The notes below the pieces were generated by a model. That model did not search any database, was not told where the DNA came from, and saw only the letters and a list, made by a program, of their open reading frames with translations. Shown piece by piece: positions 45,776-56,894 of a stretch of 64,000 bases of DNA (position 1 is the stretch's first letter; each line of letters starts with the position of its first letter). A program made the translations under genes and the position numbers. This DNA is from Selaginella moellendorffii (Eukaryota > Streptophyta > Lycopodiopsida > Selaginellales > Selaginellaceae). Location: the NCBI RefSeq assembly GCF_000143415.4, contig NW_003314303.1, positions 903,285 through 967,284 on the forward strand, given 5' to 3'.

Positions 45776-46353
45776 CTCCAAGCAAACTTCTTCGCTTAAT
45801 GGTAAGAGAGCCATCATAAGCTATGTCGTCTCAAATCTGCAATTGCAGAGCCCGCATATGTGACAAAATGTCAAAACTGCGCTCATGGAGTTGATGTGTG
45901 AGGCTGTCTGCAGAGTATCGGAGTAAACCCATGGATTTCGTTTAATCAAGACGATGGCTGAGGGGCACTCTTCCTTGTGGCTCTGAGGATGGCACTGGGA
46001 CCTCTGTTGCCTAGGCTGCATCCAAACTCTCCCTAACTTTCGAAGTGGTGAACAAAAGTTTTTGGGTGAGAACATGATGGAGAGTGTGGTAAGTTGAGGA
46101 GGAAAGACTAAGAAATCATGCAAAAGATTGGAAGGAAGAAGAGGAGAGAGGGAAGAGAACAAAGCACCTCTCTCTATGTGATTTTTAGGGCTGTGGAGTC
46201 CCAAAGGACTTTAAACATGATAACAGGGATGGAGCTCAGCATGGATGGCTTGAACTCAATGGACTTGGACACTCACTATCACTAGCTAAGTTTTGTGGAG
46301 CATTATTGTAGCATTCCCATACCTTTTTAGCATTTAATTTTTACTATTGATTT
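45776..46353. other. Unassigned stretch after the S28 remnant, unit B
   Basis: Homologous to 27771-28235. A minus-strand frame (45821-46204) is longer than in unit A because of extra sequence near 45995-46035. No family is recognised. Confidence 0.4.
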
Positions 46354-46608
46354 TTGGTTTGCTTAAGCAAATCTGTAAGTCTAGAATATGAGGATATTCT
46401 ACCATTTAAAAGTTGTTATTCATTGTTTATAATTTATAAAACTTCTTAAGCACTTTCTAGTATATTCGTTTTTATTTTACCATCTAATGGTTGATATGCA
46501 ATAAAATTTATATTGTGTTTATAAATTATAAACATATTTATAATTATAAATTTTTATTTGATTAATTGGATTAATAAGTAAGAATAACATTACTATTGAG
46601 CAAACCAA
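46354..46608. mobile_element. AT-rich MITE-like element, unit B copy 2
   Basis: Begins TTGGTTTGCTTAA and ends TTGAGCAAACCAA, equivalent to 28236-28477. One terminal base differs from a perfect inverted repeat. Confidence 0.72.
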
Positions 46609-46617
46609 ACATTGCTA

Positions 46618-46762
46618 TGACTGAAAGCTCACCATGCCTTTTCCCTCCTCTAAGGAGAATAATCTCCCCAACTTAGAGACTTATTAGACCACTTGTGGTG
46701 GTTCTCTCCCTTTATTTAGTTTAATTTTTGTTAGACCCATTAAAGACACCTTTTCTATCTCT
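46618..46762 (-). mobile_element. Fragment of the hairpin-family internal domain, reversed
   Basis: Reads as the reverse complement of about 6805-6935 (inner) or 13360-13500 (outer): CTCACCATGCCTT, CCTCTAAGGAG, CCAACTTAGAGAC and so on. Unit A lacks it at the same place (ATTGCTAT joins TATGCAACG at about 28490), which defines the insertion. It has no LTR ends. Confidence 0.85.
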
Positions 46763-48005
46763 GCAATGCGTAACTGATTTTTACTATTTTATATAAAAAC
46801 ACAATAAAATATCCCTCAAACCATTTTACATAATTATTAGAGGCAGTAAATTGCATTTGTGAGGTTCAAGTGTACAATTACGATGCCATATACTAATATT
46901 AGAGTCGTGGGATTTTGATAATTATTAGATTAGTTTTAATATTCATTTCTATATATAAACTAGGGTTTTGGGCTAATTGATATACATATTTCTGTTTTCC
47001 ATTTTTATATTTTATGCATGGTGGAGGTGAAGTGTAGTTTTAATTATCCCTATGAAGTGTTTGGATTTAGTATTTTAGTTTGATCTAACTTTTATATAGT
47101 TTAAATTTTCTTTTCTTTCTAGCTTTTCCAATTTCTTCTTTGTTGCTTTTCCTTTATATTCATCTTTATGGCAGAGCTTTCTCTTTTAACTTTGGAGCAG
47201 TAGTTGGTGCAATTACTTGATATTATGTGATTATAATTGAATAATCAAACTCAATTAATGGCAACATTCACAGCATGTGATAGAACTCCTCACCAATCCT
47301 TGCGTCCGGTTGGAGTTCTTTTGTGGGAGTCCTAGAGATGATGTGTACTATTAGTTTGATCATTTTATAGCATATATTATTTTTGGGATAATGCTCAGTG
47401 TTTGCATGAATTTCCCACATGTGTTTAAAGGACAGTGTTATAGTGGTATAGTGGTTTAAGTGCAGTTACTCATGAGGATTAGAGCATTCTCCTAAATGTC
47501 TTTATGCATTTGGACATGCCAACAATTATGATGATGCCTTCCAACAATTGCATCATTTTTGTCAAAGGCTGTCTAAGTTAATGATGTAATTTGATGTTTG
47601 TTTTTTGCTTCATACCAAATATGTCAGAGAGGATCAAATTAAATGTTGTGGCCAACACTTCATAAAGATCTTGTAAAATTTATGTATACACTTGCTCTAG
47701 CCACCCTAGATAATACTCTTCACTTGGCATAATGTTATGAAATGTTATTTTTTCCACTTCTCATTGTATATCCTTTAGTTCCATTTCTTATAAAAGATAG
47801 TCATGTTCTAATGGAGGTGGATGTTATTGCCACCTAAGTTCAAGAACAAGGACGAAGACGTAATTATAGCTGTGATGTTTATTGTTGGGCATATGATAAA
47901 AGTGGTTACATTTATGAGTATTGTTAATATTTTCAAAAGTGGTGACCTCCATTTCCTGGGTGGAAACTTTAATATCAACAACATCCTATTAGTGTTGTTA
48001 CAATA
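46763..48005 (+). pseudogene. Ty3/gypsy gag remnant, unit B
   Basis: Equivalent to 28500-29760. The zinc-knuckle remnant here is DVYCWAYDKSGYIYEYC-like (about 47865-47930), with the second Cys changed to Tyr. Frames are broken throughout. Confidence 0.65.
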
Positions 48006-48116
48006 GAAAGTCTAAATATTGAGATGCTTATGAGAAACAAAGAGTTGTAAGAGTAAAGTGGGAACATCCACAACACCAAGAATTTCTTCGATTAGAGCTT
48101 TGCGTCTTGGAATCTG

Positions 48117-49165
48117 ATGATCACTGCCTACTCGCATGACAGCCAGGTGAAATCTGCCAAGAGCCTCTTCAATCAAACTCCAGCCAAGAACCTCCTCCTC
48201 TACAACGCAATGTTCATAACCTATGCCCAAAATGAGTGCCATGCCCTTGCGATTGAGCTCTTTGCCTTGATGCTGTGCAGAGATCTCGTCTCCTACAATG
48301 CAATGCTCTCTGCGCTCGCGAAATCTAGCCCTATTGATCAAACCAAAGATTTCTTCGACCTAATTCCCGAGAAGAACATCGTTCCATGGAATGCGATGCT
48401 CACAACATATGCCGAGAATGGGCATCTGGAAATGGCGATTTCCATGTTCGATTCGATGAGCCATCATGATATTGTGTCCTACACTGCCATGCTCACTGCG
48501 TATGGATCGAGCGGCCAGATAGAACACGCAAGAACAGTGTTTGATTCGTCACCCCAGAAGGACGTTGTTTTATCAACTGCCATGCTCGCAGCATATGCCC
48601 ATTTAGGGTTCTTGGCAGAGGCTAGCACAATTTTCCAATCTATGCGAGAATGCAGCATAATCACGTGGAATTCTATGTTAGCTGCTCACGCATTGAGCAG
48701 CACAATCGAGAAAACGAAGTGGATTTTCGATTTGATGCCGGTAAGAGATACAGTGTCTTGGATTTTGATGTTCAGCGCATATGCCCAGATTAGGCATCTG
48801 GAGAAAGCGATTTCCTTCTTCACGACAATGCCAATGCCACACGCAGTCCCAGATCGCGTCGTGCCCTGGAACACGATGCTCGCGGCGCACGGAACCAGCG
48901 GCCAGGACGCCGGGGCCGCGAATTTGCAAGGTGTGGCCCCGGATGCCGTCTCCTTTTGGGGGCGTTTGGCCACACCGGGGACGTGGATTCCAGCTGGAGC
49001 TACCTTGTGTCGATGCGCAGCGATTACTCGATCCAGCCGGAGAAGCTCCACTTTGGGTGGGCGATCCGGGCTCGAGCTGGGAACTTCGATTTCGCCCGGG
49101 ATCTCCTCGACAACATGCCATTCGTTCCAGGGATCGAGCAATTGAGCTGCCTGACACTGTTCTAG
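48117..49165 (+). pseudogene. Second PPR gene, unit B copy (C-terminal frameshift)
   Basis: PPR motifs as in 29858-30877 (MITAYSHDSQVKSAKSLF through HLEKAISFFTTMP), open up to about 48950. Then DAVSFWGRLATPG is out of frame with the continuation at 48956-49165 (SWSYLVSMRSDYSIQPEKLH, FARDLLDNMPFVPG). The intended sequence read VSFWGAFGHTGDVDSSWSYL across two frames. Unit A instead lacks the SFWG...GDVD segment. Confidence 0.8.
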
Positions 49166-49291
49166 AGCCAAACAAATTAGATTTCGTCCAGGAACTTCCA
49201 GAGATCGAGCAATTGAGCTATGACGCAATCGCCCATCTCGAGATCTAGACTAGACAATTGGTAGAAACAAAGATCTTCCTCCTTGGTCCTT

Positions 49292-49843
49292 TCAAAGGGC
49301 TGTCTCTTCGCTCTTCGGAGCACTGGCCGCCTCGACTCTCTCCTGGACAGCATCCACAGCCTTGTCTTGGACGCTGCTTTTCCCCTTGAGATCCTCGGCC
49401 GCGGCCTTGAGCTCTCCCGCCGCGGCCTCTTTCTTCTCTGGAGCAACGTCGGCCTCTCTCGACTGATAAGTGTGGAGATAATCCTCGGCCTTCTTTACGT
49501 AGTTCCCAAACGGCGTGCCTTCGAGCTTGCCATAGTGTGAGGCGCCCTGGAGAATGTCCTCGGCAGCGTCGGCGAGCTTGGCAGTGTCCATACCCCCACC
49601 ACCACCTTCCTTCTTAGCTCCTGCTCCTCCCATTTGCTGCTTCGCGGCGTCTAGAAGAACGTTGGCACTGCCCATAAGCTCCGAGTAGCTTGGAACTTCG
49701 CCGCTGGTCTTCTTTGCCTCCCCCGTGCTGCTCTTCTTTGGCTCCTCCGTGCTTGGTCCATGGCCTGCTTCTTCCGTCTTTGGCTTCTCGCTCTCCTTCT
49801 CTCCGCTGAGAAAGGATCCTGCCTGCTTCTTGAAGAAATCCAT
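49292..49843 (-). CDS. Nodulin-related protein 1-like protein (183 aa)
   Basis: Start chosen at MDFFKKQAGS (ATG at 49843) because plant nodulin-related protein 1 (NRP1) family members begin with MDFF and have about this length; the frame upstream to 50119 runs through the TATA box. Core: SYSELMGSANVLLDAAKQQM (residues 52-71) and ADAAEDILQGASHYGKLE (91-108) followed by NYVKKAEDYLHTY (114-126), the conserved family block. The rest is Lys/Glu/Ala/Ser-rich and likely disordered. No signal peptide. In flowering plants, NRP1 is reported to link heat stress and ABA; the role here is inferred. Intact, unlike 31087-31512. Confidence 0.85.
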   Translation of the reverse strand: MDFFKKQAGSFLSGEKESEKPKTEEAGHGPSTEEPKKSSTGEAKKTSGEVPSYSELMGSANVLLDAAKQQMGGAGAKKEGGGGGMDTAKLADAAEDILQGASHYGKLEGTPFGNYVKKAEDYLHTYQSREADVAPEKKEAAAGELKAAAEDLKGKSSVQDKAVDAVQERVEAASAPKSEETAL

Positions 49844-49932
49844 ACAGGAAAAAAAGAAATGTGAGCAGACAAAGAGAAGATGAACCGAGAAGAAGAGCCG
49901 AGGGTAAACTGTCGATGACACTCTCCAGTGGA

Positions 49933-49943
49933 TATTTTTATAG
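49933..49943 (-). promoter_or_regulatory. TATA box of the NRP1-like gene
   Basis: CTATAAAAATA on the minus strand, about 90 bp upstream of the MDFF start codon. Unit A has CTATAAAA at the equivalent position (31610-31617). Confidence 0.65.
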
Positions 49944-50567
49944 AGTCCGGGAAAACGAGTAAAGGGACACGATTTTTGACGCGTGGGGGCCCAAACCGGA
50001 TCACTATCCTCCTGTGAAGAAAGATGGACGAGGTAAATGTGAGACAGAGAAAAAAAGATATATACAAAACTACCCCACCGACAAGTGCCACCAAGACTCC
50101 GATTTGGATGCACCACCAAAGATTTTTATCAAGCCGCTGTGGTTTGATTCGTCACAGTGACTTACAAAACACGTCGGAGAACTATAGTACAAAGCTTTCG
50201 AGTCTTATTTCGTGCTGCTACCTTGTCTGCCAAAGAAAAGAAGAGTTTAGCATAAAAGAAATGGAAAAACTTGTCATACCCTTGTCATACCAGGTAATGA
50301 ATTGTCTCGCTCCAGTTAAGAACTCTGTATCTGCAAAGAGAGAGAAGTCAACCAGGGAATCGTGAATCAAAAACATGTCCTTCAGCCACGCCAATTCCTC
50401 ATATGACTGGTCCGTATTCTAGTTACACGAGCACTGCTCCAACCGGTTGCAAGACCGGGAGCAACGACGTGCAACGTCAACGGGCAGCGCAGTGAGATTA
50501 CTAAATTATGCATCATAGGACCGAACCACTAGAAGGAAAAAAAGTAAAGTGAACTTACATTGAGAGC

Positions 50568-51913
50568 TTAGAAGTTTAAGATGATCTTCTCTTGTGGAAC
50601 CCCTTCGGCCGAAAGTAGATCAGTCACATCCTGCAATAAAAACATCACAGTGAAGGTAGGGCAAAGGGAAACAAAAAATCTCTACCTTGACCATGCCCTT
50701 GTGGCCACAAAGAAAAGTAACAACTTGAGAGGAATCTGGAATACTTATGTTCTTCGAAAAGGCTGCCTGTGGCACAATAAAGCGAAGCTAAATGAGAGAT
50801 GGAGTAAAAGAGAAAACAATGAATCATGTCTACAACAGTGACCATAAACCTGGACATATCCTGATTCGCCCATCCAGCTCCCATCAGGCTGCGAGAGCAC
50901 GGGAATTATGCTCACGCCGCTTGCCTCCCACTCTTTGAACTTGTCCTATAGTAGAAATAAGTGAGAATCGACAACCGAAAGAGAAACAAAAGAAGAGTAC
51001 CCGATATGCCATCCTCTCAAGACTCCTGGCTCCATAGTAAAGCCTCACATCGCTCCTCCTGTTCGCGTCAATTCCGGCCTCTATAAGTGATCGAATCGGA
51101 CTGTCCTGAAAAAAAAAGGAACCATACGTAAACCATCCCAAAAGATAGCGAAAAAACGAGTGGAAAGAAGGAAACATCATGTCTACGCAAACTCCAAGAA
51201 ATGAAAGAACAAGAGAGTGGAAAGATGCCTACGTACGAACAAAAAAAGATACGAGTGGAAAAACATGTCTACCATCCCAAGAGATAGCGAAGAGCAAGAA
51301 CAAAAGAAAAAAAGAAAAAAAAGAATGGAAACGGAAGAAAAAAGAAGAAGAAATCACGTTACCTGATACCAGAGCCAGTCGCGAAGAACAGCACAGTCTG
51401 GAACTTCTCTGGAGGGTAGAGCTGGTCGATGTCGAAACCTTTGCCCATCACTTGGCTTAAATCCACCTTATCTCCCTTGGCCAGATCGCACAGCACAGCC
51501 GAGGTAGTGCCCTCCACGTCCTTGACAAGGAACTCCAAGAATCCCTTGGCGGCGGTGGAAGGCGGGGAAGCGATGGCGAAGAATCCCGGCTTGTGCTCCT
51601 CCTTTTTCATCTGGACGAATTGCCCCGGCTTGGAATGCCCCTTCTGGAGCTCGGGATTCCGGCCAATGTCGAGCACGATGTGGAAGAGTTGTTCCGCCGC
51701 TGGAGCAATCTCGACCAGCGGCGCCGACGTCCACAGCACTTCCTGCTTCCATTGCGCCCTCACGACGAATCTCACCCGCGCGGAGGATGATTTCTTGGAC
51801 AGCGTCGAGCAGTACCTTTTGGCGAAACGCAAGCTCGGCGCCGCCGCCGTCGCCGCTGCTATCGCCATGGGATTTCCTAGGGCAAGTACCTGCGGCGCTC
51901 GCAATACCGCCAT
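50568..51913 (-). CDS. pKIWI502-like FAD/NAD(P) oxidoreductase, 5 exons (296 aa)
   Basis: Exons 51363-51913, 51001-51100, 50850-50945, 50686-50766, 50568-50630; all introns GT...AG, lengths 262, 55, 83 and 55; coding sum 891 nt. The protein starts MAVLRAPQVLALG; its Ala/Ser/Arg-rich first 50 residues look like a plastid transit peptide ending near VVRAQ. Then a ferredoxin-reductase-type flavin barrel (residues about 60-165) and the nucleotide-binding motif ATGSGISPIRSL, split by intron 1, DVRLYYGAR, CGHKGMV and the C-terminus KIILNF. The pattern is that of fruit protein pKIWI502-like plant proteins. A second in-frame Met (MAIAAA) follows. It diverges from the long PPR gene 334 bp away. The exon 2 acceptor was chosen because it restores GISPIR. 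Confidence 0.88.
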
Positions 51914-52247
51914 TGCCAGGAACCCTAAATTCCCAAATTTTGGGAGGCCTTTAAAAATGCCCTTGTTGGGCATTTGCAACAAGTACGGATCCTCAATCTT
52001 GGAGATCTTCTTTGGGCATAGAATCAAACACTTGTGTAAAGTAAAGAAGCATATCTTGTGCGCAGATATACAGTAATATATTTTTTCCTGACAATATTCT
52101 TTCATGAAAATAGAACGTTCTTCTAGCTTCCAAATGCCCAGCTTGGGCATTTTCATTATCCCATGTTGACTTTTGCGTTGACATGGTTGACTTTGCATTC
52201 ACTTACATTGAAAAAGTGGCTCTGGCTCCTAAGAGATTCTTTCTTCG
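51914..52247. promoter_or_regulatory. Bidirectional spacer between reductase and long PPR gene
   Basis: 334 bp separate two divergent start codons. No canonical TATA box was found for either gene. It contains an AT-rich patch (52068-52095) and three short GTTGACTTT/GTTGACAT-like repeats (52164-52195). The unit A/B junction has the same sequence (33013-33337). Confidence 0.55.
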
Positions 52248-54698
52248 ATGCTCCACAGCGATGGCGTTTCGACCACCACCACCACCAGCAGGAGCTGGAA
52301 AGTGGCAAAGAAATCGACGAAGGGAATCGCCACACTCTTGGCGGCGCTCAAGGAGGCAAGCAAGGCCAGGGATGCCAAGAGGGGGCGGGAGCTCCACTCC
52401 GACGCCATAGCCAGTGGAGTGGCTGGCGATCTCTTCGTGGGCAGCAGCCTGGTGGACATGTACTCCAACTGCGGCCTCATGGGCGAAGCGCGAGAGGTAT
52501 TTGACGCCATGCCCAGCCATGACATTGTCTCGTGGAATGCGCTCATGCTCGGTTACGCAGAGAACGGCGATGGATTCGCGGCGCTCGCCCTCTTCTCGCC
52601 GATGCGCGACGAGGGCTGCGCTCCAAACTCGAGAACTTTTGTCGCTGCGGCGAAGGCATGCTCTAGCATTGCCACGGCTGAGAAGGAAGAAGAAGTTCCA
52701 AGAGGTAGCGAAGTATGCTCGACTTCCAAGATGAGATCGCTGGAGATTGGAATGGCGATCCACTCGCAGGCGCTGGAGAGGAGGTGTGGATCCATTTTCG
52801 TGGAGAGCTGCCTCGTCGATATGTATGCCAAGTGTGGCAGCATGGACGACGCTCGGCGCGTTTTCGAAAGGATGGAGAGGAGGAATATGGTGGCCTGGAC
52901 GTCGCTCATGCTGGGCTATGCCGAGAGTGGCGATGGCCAAGCTGCGCTCGAGCTCTTCCAGGTGATGGAACGCGAGAATTGCCCGCGGGACGCTCGGACT
53001 TTCGTTGCCGCGGTGAAGGCTTGCTCGAGCCTGGCTATGGCGTCGAAGGAAGGATCATCTAGCGCGAGAGCCTTGAGAGCTCTTGAGACCGGCATGGCTG
53101 TTCATCGCGAAGCTCGCAAGAGTGGATTCGAGTCGGATGCTTTCGTGGTTTGCGGGCTTGTGGATTTGTATGCAAAGTGTGGGAGCATGGAGGACGCGAG
53201 GAGGATCTTCGAGCGCTTCTCTAGCCACGACGTTGTCTCGTGGACGGCTTTAATACTCGGCTATGGTGACAATGGCGAAAACGAGGTGGCGGTGAAGCTC
53301 TTCTTTCGCATGGTTCGCCAGGGATACCATGCAAACGCTCGGACTTTCGTGGCAGTGATCAAGGCTTGCAGCAGCCTTGCCGAGGAGGAGCAAGGCGGGA
53401 ATGCGATAAAGTTTCGCGCTCTTGCCACTGGAATGGCGATCCATCGCCTCGCAGCTGCGAACGGTGGCTGCGATTCCAGGGACGTTTTCGTGGGGAACAC
53501 TTTGATCGACATGTATGCGAAGTGTGGAACTATGGTGGATTCCCGGCGAGTTTTCGATGCGATGCTTACACGGGACGTGGTCTCGTACAACGCGATCATG
53601 CTGGGCTATGCCGAGAATGATGGCGAGGCTATGGCGCTCGAGCTACTCGCGGCCATGCACAGGGAAGAACCGGGCGTTGTGGCGAATAGCTTGAGCTACC
53701 TTGCTGCTGTGAAGGCTTGCAATCACTTGGCATCCCGAGAAGAAGCCAGGGACTTCGATGGAAGAGCTGTGAAGATCGAGAGCCTGGAGAAAGGCATGGC
53801 TGTTCATGCTCGAGCTACGGAAGCCGGGTGTGATCGAGATCTTTTAGTGGCGAGCAGCCTGATCGATATGTACTCGCGAGCTGGAAGCATGGAGGATTCG
53901 CACAGGGCCTTCGATCAAATGGAGAGCCACGATGTAGTGTCATGGACGGGGCTCGTCTCCGGCTATGCCGAGAATGGCGATGGCGAGAGCTCCCTGGCGG
54001 TGTTCTTCGCGATGGTCGACGAGGGAGTGGAGCCCGACTCGTGGACGCTCGCGGCGGCGCTCAAGGCGTGCGGATCCATCGCCTCGAGCAAAGCTGGGCG
54101 ACGTCTCCATGGCGAGATTTGCCGGCATGGACTGGAGGGCGATACCATCGTGGTCACCGGTTTGATCGACTTCTATGGGAAGTGTGCTACCATGGCCGAC
54201 GCTCAGCGTGTCTTTGATGGTTCCGTGGTTGCCGCACGGGACGTGGTTGCATGGACGGCTCTAGTGTCCGGCTATGGCCGCCAAGGTGACGTGAAGTTCG
54301 TGTTTGTGACGTTCCAGGCGATGGTGGACTCTGGCGTGAGGCCGGGAGGTGTGACCCTGCTGTGTGTGCTAGCCGCATGTAGCCATGCCGGGCTTGTGGA
54401 GCGAGGGAAACGATTGTTTGGATCGATGAGAGAGAAGTATGGAATTGATCCTGGGCGAGAGCACTATCACTGCGTGATTGATATGCTGGGGCGAGCAAAC
54501 CATCTGGAGGAGGCGCTGGAGATTGTGAGATCGATGCCCTTCCATGCGGGTGTCGTGACCTGGATGACGATCTTGAGCGCTTGTAGGAAGTGGAAGAACA
54601 CGAGAGTTGGAAGTGAAGCATTTGATGCGTTGGTTGGAATGGATGTGAGGGTGAAATCGTCAGCGTACTTGTTGATGGCTCATGTTTATGAGAGCTAA
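52248..54698 (+). CDS. Long PLS-class PPR protein, unit C copy (816 aa, intact)
   Basis: Intronless and fully open. After a basic Ser/Thr-rich N-terminus (plausible organelle transit sequence), PLS triplets repeat about every 101-121 residues, each with an M/L/F-Y-x-C/A-G core: residues near 71 (MYSNCGLMGEAREVF), 192 (MYAKCGSMDDARRVF), 307 (LYAKCGSMEDARRIF), 422 (MYAKCGTMVDSRRVF), 541 (MYSRAGSMEDSHRAF) and 642 (FYGKCATMADAQRVF), separated by HDVVSWTALILGYG-like and ACSSLA-like motifs. It ends with the start of an E motif (VVTWMTILSACRKW, SSAYLLMAHVYES) and stops; there is no complete E+ or DYW domain. Such proteins bind organellar RNA, often for C-to-U editing, so without DYW it may need a partner. 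Units A and B are broken copies. Confidence 0.92.
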   Translation: MLHSDGVSTTTTTSRSWKVAKKSTKGIATLLAALKEASKARDAKRGRELHSDAIASGVAGDLFVGSSLVDMYSNCGLMGEAREVFDAMPSHDIVSWNALMLGYAENGDGFAALALFSPMRDEGCAPNSRTFVAAAKACSSIATAEKEEEVPRGSEVCSTSKMRSLEIGMAIHSQALERRCGSIFVESCLVDMYAKCGSMDDARRVFERMERRNMVAWTSLMLGYAESGDGQAALELFQVMERENCPRDARTFVAAVKACSSLAMASKEGSSSARALRALETGMAVHREARKSGFESDAFVVCGLVDLYAKCGSMEDARRIFERFSSHDVVSWTALILGYGDNGENEVAVKLFFRMVRQGYHANARTFVAVIKACSSLAEEEQGGNAIKFRALATGMAIHRLAAANGGCDSRDVFVGNTLIDMYAKCGTMVDSRRVFDAMLTRDVVSYNAIMLGYAENDGEAMALELLAAMHREEPGVVANSLSYLAAVKACNHLASREEARDFDGRAVKIESLEKGMAVHARATEAGCDRDLLVASSLIDMYSRAGSMEDSHRAFDQMESHDVVSWTGLVSGYAENGDGESSLAVFFAMVDEGVEPDSWTLAAALKACGSIASSKAGRRLHGEICRHGLEGDTIVVTGLIDFYGKCATMADAQRVFDGSVVAARDVVAWTALVSGYGRQGDVKFVFVTFQAMVDSGVRPGGVTLLCVLAACSHAGLVERGKRLFGSMREKYGIDPGREHYHCVIDMLGRANHLEEALEIVRSMPFHAGVVTWMTILSACRKWKNTRVGSEAFDALVGMDVRVKSSAYLLMAHVYES

Positions 54699-56894
54699 GA
54701 TCTTATCGGAGCTCTTTGAATTTATGCCGTTGGATTTAGGGTTCTTGCTAGATCTTTTGCAATGCTGATATTCTCTCCAACTCTATCTATGCTCCATCGT
54801 TTAAGATCTCCTCTTGACTTGATAGGTCTCCTAGTCGGATTCAAGGAAATGTGTAGACTGAAGACTGGAAACGATACACGAACCTTAAGATCGGTCTCTG
54901 GAAAGAAGCCTGGTATTGTTTAGATTATTCTTCCTAGGATGTCATGTTACAGATGCTGTTTTCTTAAAGGAAAACCCAGACCTCGAAGCCTACACAGTCT
55001 AGCCCGAGCTATAGAACTTCCAAAAATCTTGGAAGTAAAGATGCTCGATCGAGAGAGATCTTTGCCGGAGTGTTTGCAGACTCCACTTTCTAAAGGTATT
55101 ATGTACTTTTTTCTCGTCTTGTCACTACTCACTTTCTTGCGCAGGCTTTCTGCCAAATACAAAAGAGTCCCTTTTGCCACCGCTCCGAGTCATGAGAATT
55201 TCCCCACGCTATGCTTTAAGTTCATATTGCATTAGTTTAGGCCTTGGATGTTCTGGATCGCGTGTGCTTCGTGCCACTTGCAGCCGAACTCTTGCAGCCG
55301 ATTGTTGATTTCCAAAGTCCAATCCAGATCTTGTGCTCGTTGTTTATTAACCAGGGCTTTTTATTTACCAGCAAAAAACCAAAAAACTGGGCATAGTTTC
55401 ATTGAGCACGAAAAAAAGTTTCTTGTGTCCTTGGTGTGAACTGCTTCTTAAGACTTAAGCCGCGTTTACATTTCTGACCATGGAAGGCATGCATACTTCT
55501 ATATGTCAGGAAAAGCGATAAAAGGATGCTCAAGCATTTGCAGGTATTTTGTGATTAATGTCTGTTTACATCTCCTAGTTTCACCCTTCCACAGTTGCCA
55601 ATGTGGAGTGAGTTCGAACAGCAAAAAGCTTCCAAGCAGACACAAAACGATTTGCTGCATTGACTGATCACCTTTCTTCCTGAGGAACAATGACACTTGA
55701 AACAGAAAAACTCATTCTCGAGCAGAAATAATCAGTGATGTGAATAGTAGTTCATCCTGGACTGTTGGTAACATCTCTGAGAAAATTTTGTGGCAATCTA
55801 GCAGTTCTCCAAGAGAAGGTTTAAGGCCAAGCTTCCCCGCATTGTAGCTGAGTCTCAGCCTAGATCTTGGCAGGAGGGCCGCCATGTTTTCCCACACGGT
55901 TTTCGAACGAATTTCATGTGACAGTTATTGTCACATGACAATAACTGTGAACTAAGAACAGAAACAGAGTAAAAGGTGAGAGAACCAAGGTGTGTAGAAA
56001 CCGGGTGAGGTCACAGTGTCATCGACTAGAATCTTCTAACATGAGACCAAGGAATTGGAGTTTGCTGCAATGTCCCTTCTCTCACTCCTTTCCCTTTCTC
56101 TCTGCTCGTCCTTTCCCTTTCTCTTTGCTGAAACACCAACAAATAAAGGTCTGTTTTTACACCCGGTCGCTACTGTGATCGGCAGGCTTCGTGAAAATTC
56201 TGATGGTGGATGGTGGCTGTTTCTAATTATTAAACAGTGTTTCTTACATAAATGACATTCTTTTTCATTCTCCCATGGCTTAAGCTGATGATCCTTCGGT
56301 GATCATTCTGATTGTGATGGAACTACTGATTAATTAGGTTTATATTGTGAGGGGAATGCCAGAAGTCGAGCTCGATATCTCCTAGATTTCGACCTTGTTG
56401 GCTACATCACCCCATATATACTTTTTATATATGGTTTTGGGATCAGTATCATAAACTATATTACAATTTTTATAAGAGCATCTGGCAACGATATCAATCG
56501 AGGCGATCTTCTTCCTCTCCTTGGAACGGACGAGAAACGCGACGCACGGAACTGCAGTTGCGATCCGGAGCAGCAAGCTGGTGGTGCTCCAAAATCCTCG
56601 CAGACTTTGCTGGATCGAAGCGTCTGGAGCAGCCCCTGCTTCATCTGCGACACTGCTCTGGGCTTACAACACCTATTGCCAAGATGAAACAAGAAGAAAT
56701 AAAGAGCTCTCTCCTTTTCAATGGAAGTGGGCCGGCACGATGCCACAGAGCAGTTGTCAACGGTGGACCATCATCTATGCCAGAAAAAAGAATCTGTAGA
56801 ATCGACAGAGCAATCTTTTTGATTTTTTCAAATTCAAACTTTAGCTTGCATTATATAAGATTTACATGGTCCTTATATAAGAGCAACATTATTT
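54699..56894. other. Spacer between long PPR gene and kinase, unit C
   Basis: Equivalent to 20851-23159. No gene is recognised. The frame at 54939-55235 resembles 21106-21357 but the tails differ. On the minus strand, 56480-56760 shares stretches with 41760-42020 in unit B; both could be remnants of an exon, but the frames differ. No MITE at the site used in A and B. Confidence 0.55.

Noticed and set aside
49844-50119. N-terminal extension of the NRP1-like protein upstream of MDFF
   Set aside because: The extension runs through the TATA box and untranslated leader and has no counterpart in the family.
51101-51105. An acceptor five bases earlier for reductase exon 2
   Set aside because: It would give a DSPIR start out of phase with exon 1; the chosen site restores GSGISPIR and the reading frame.
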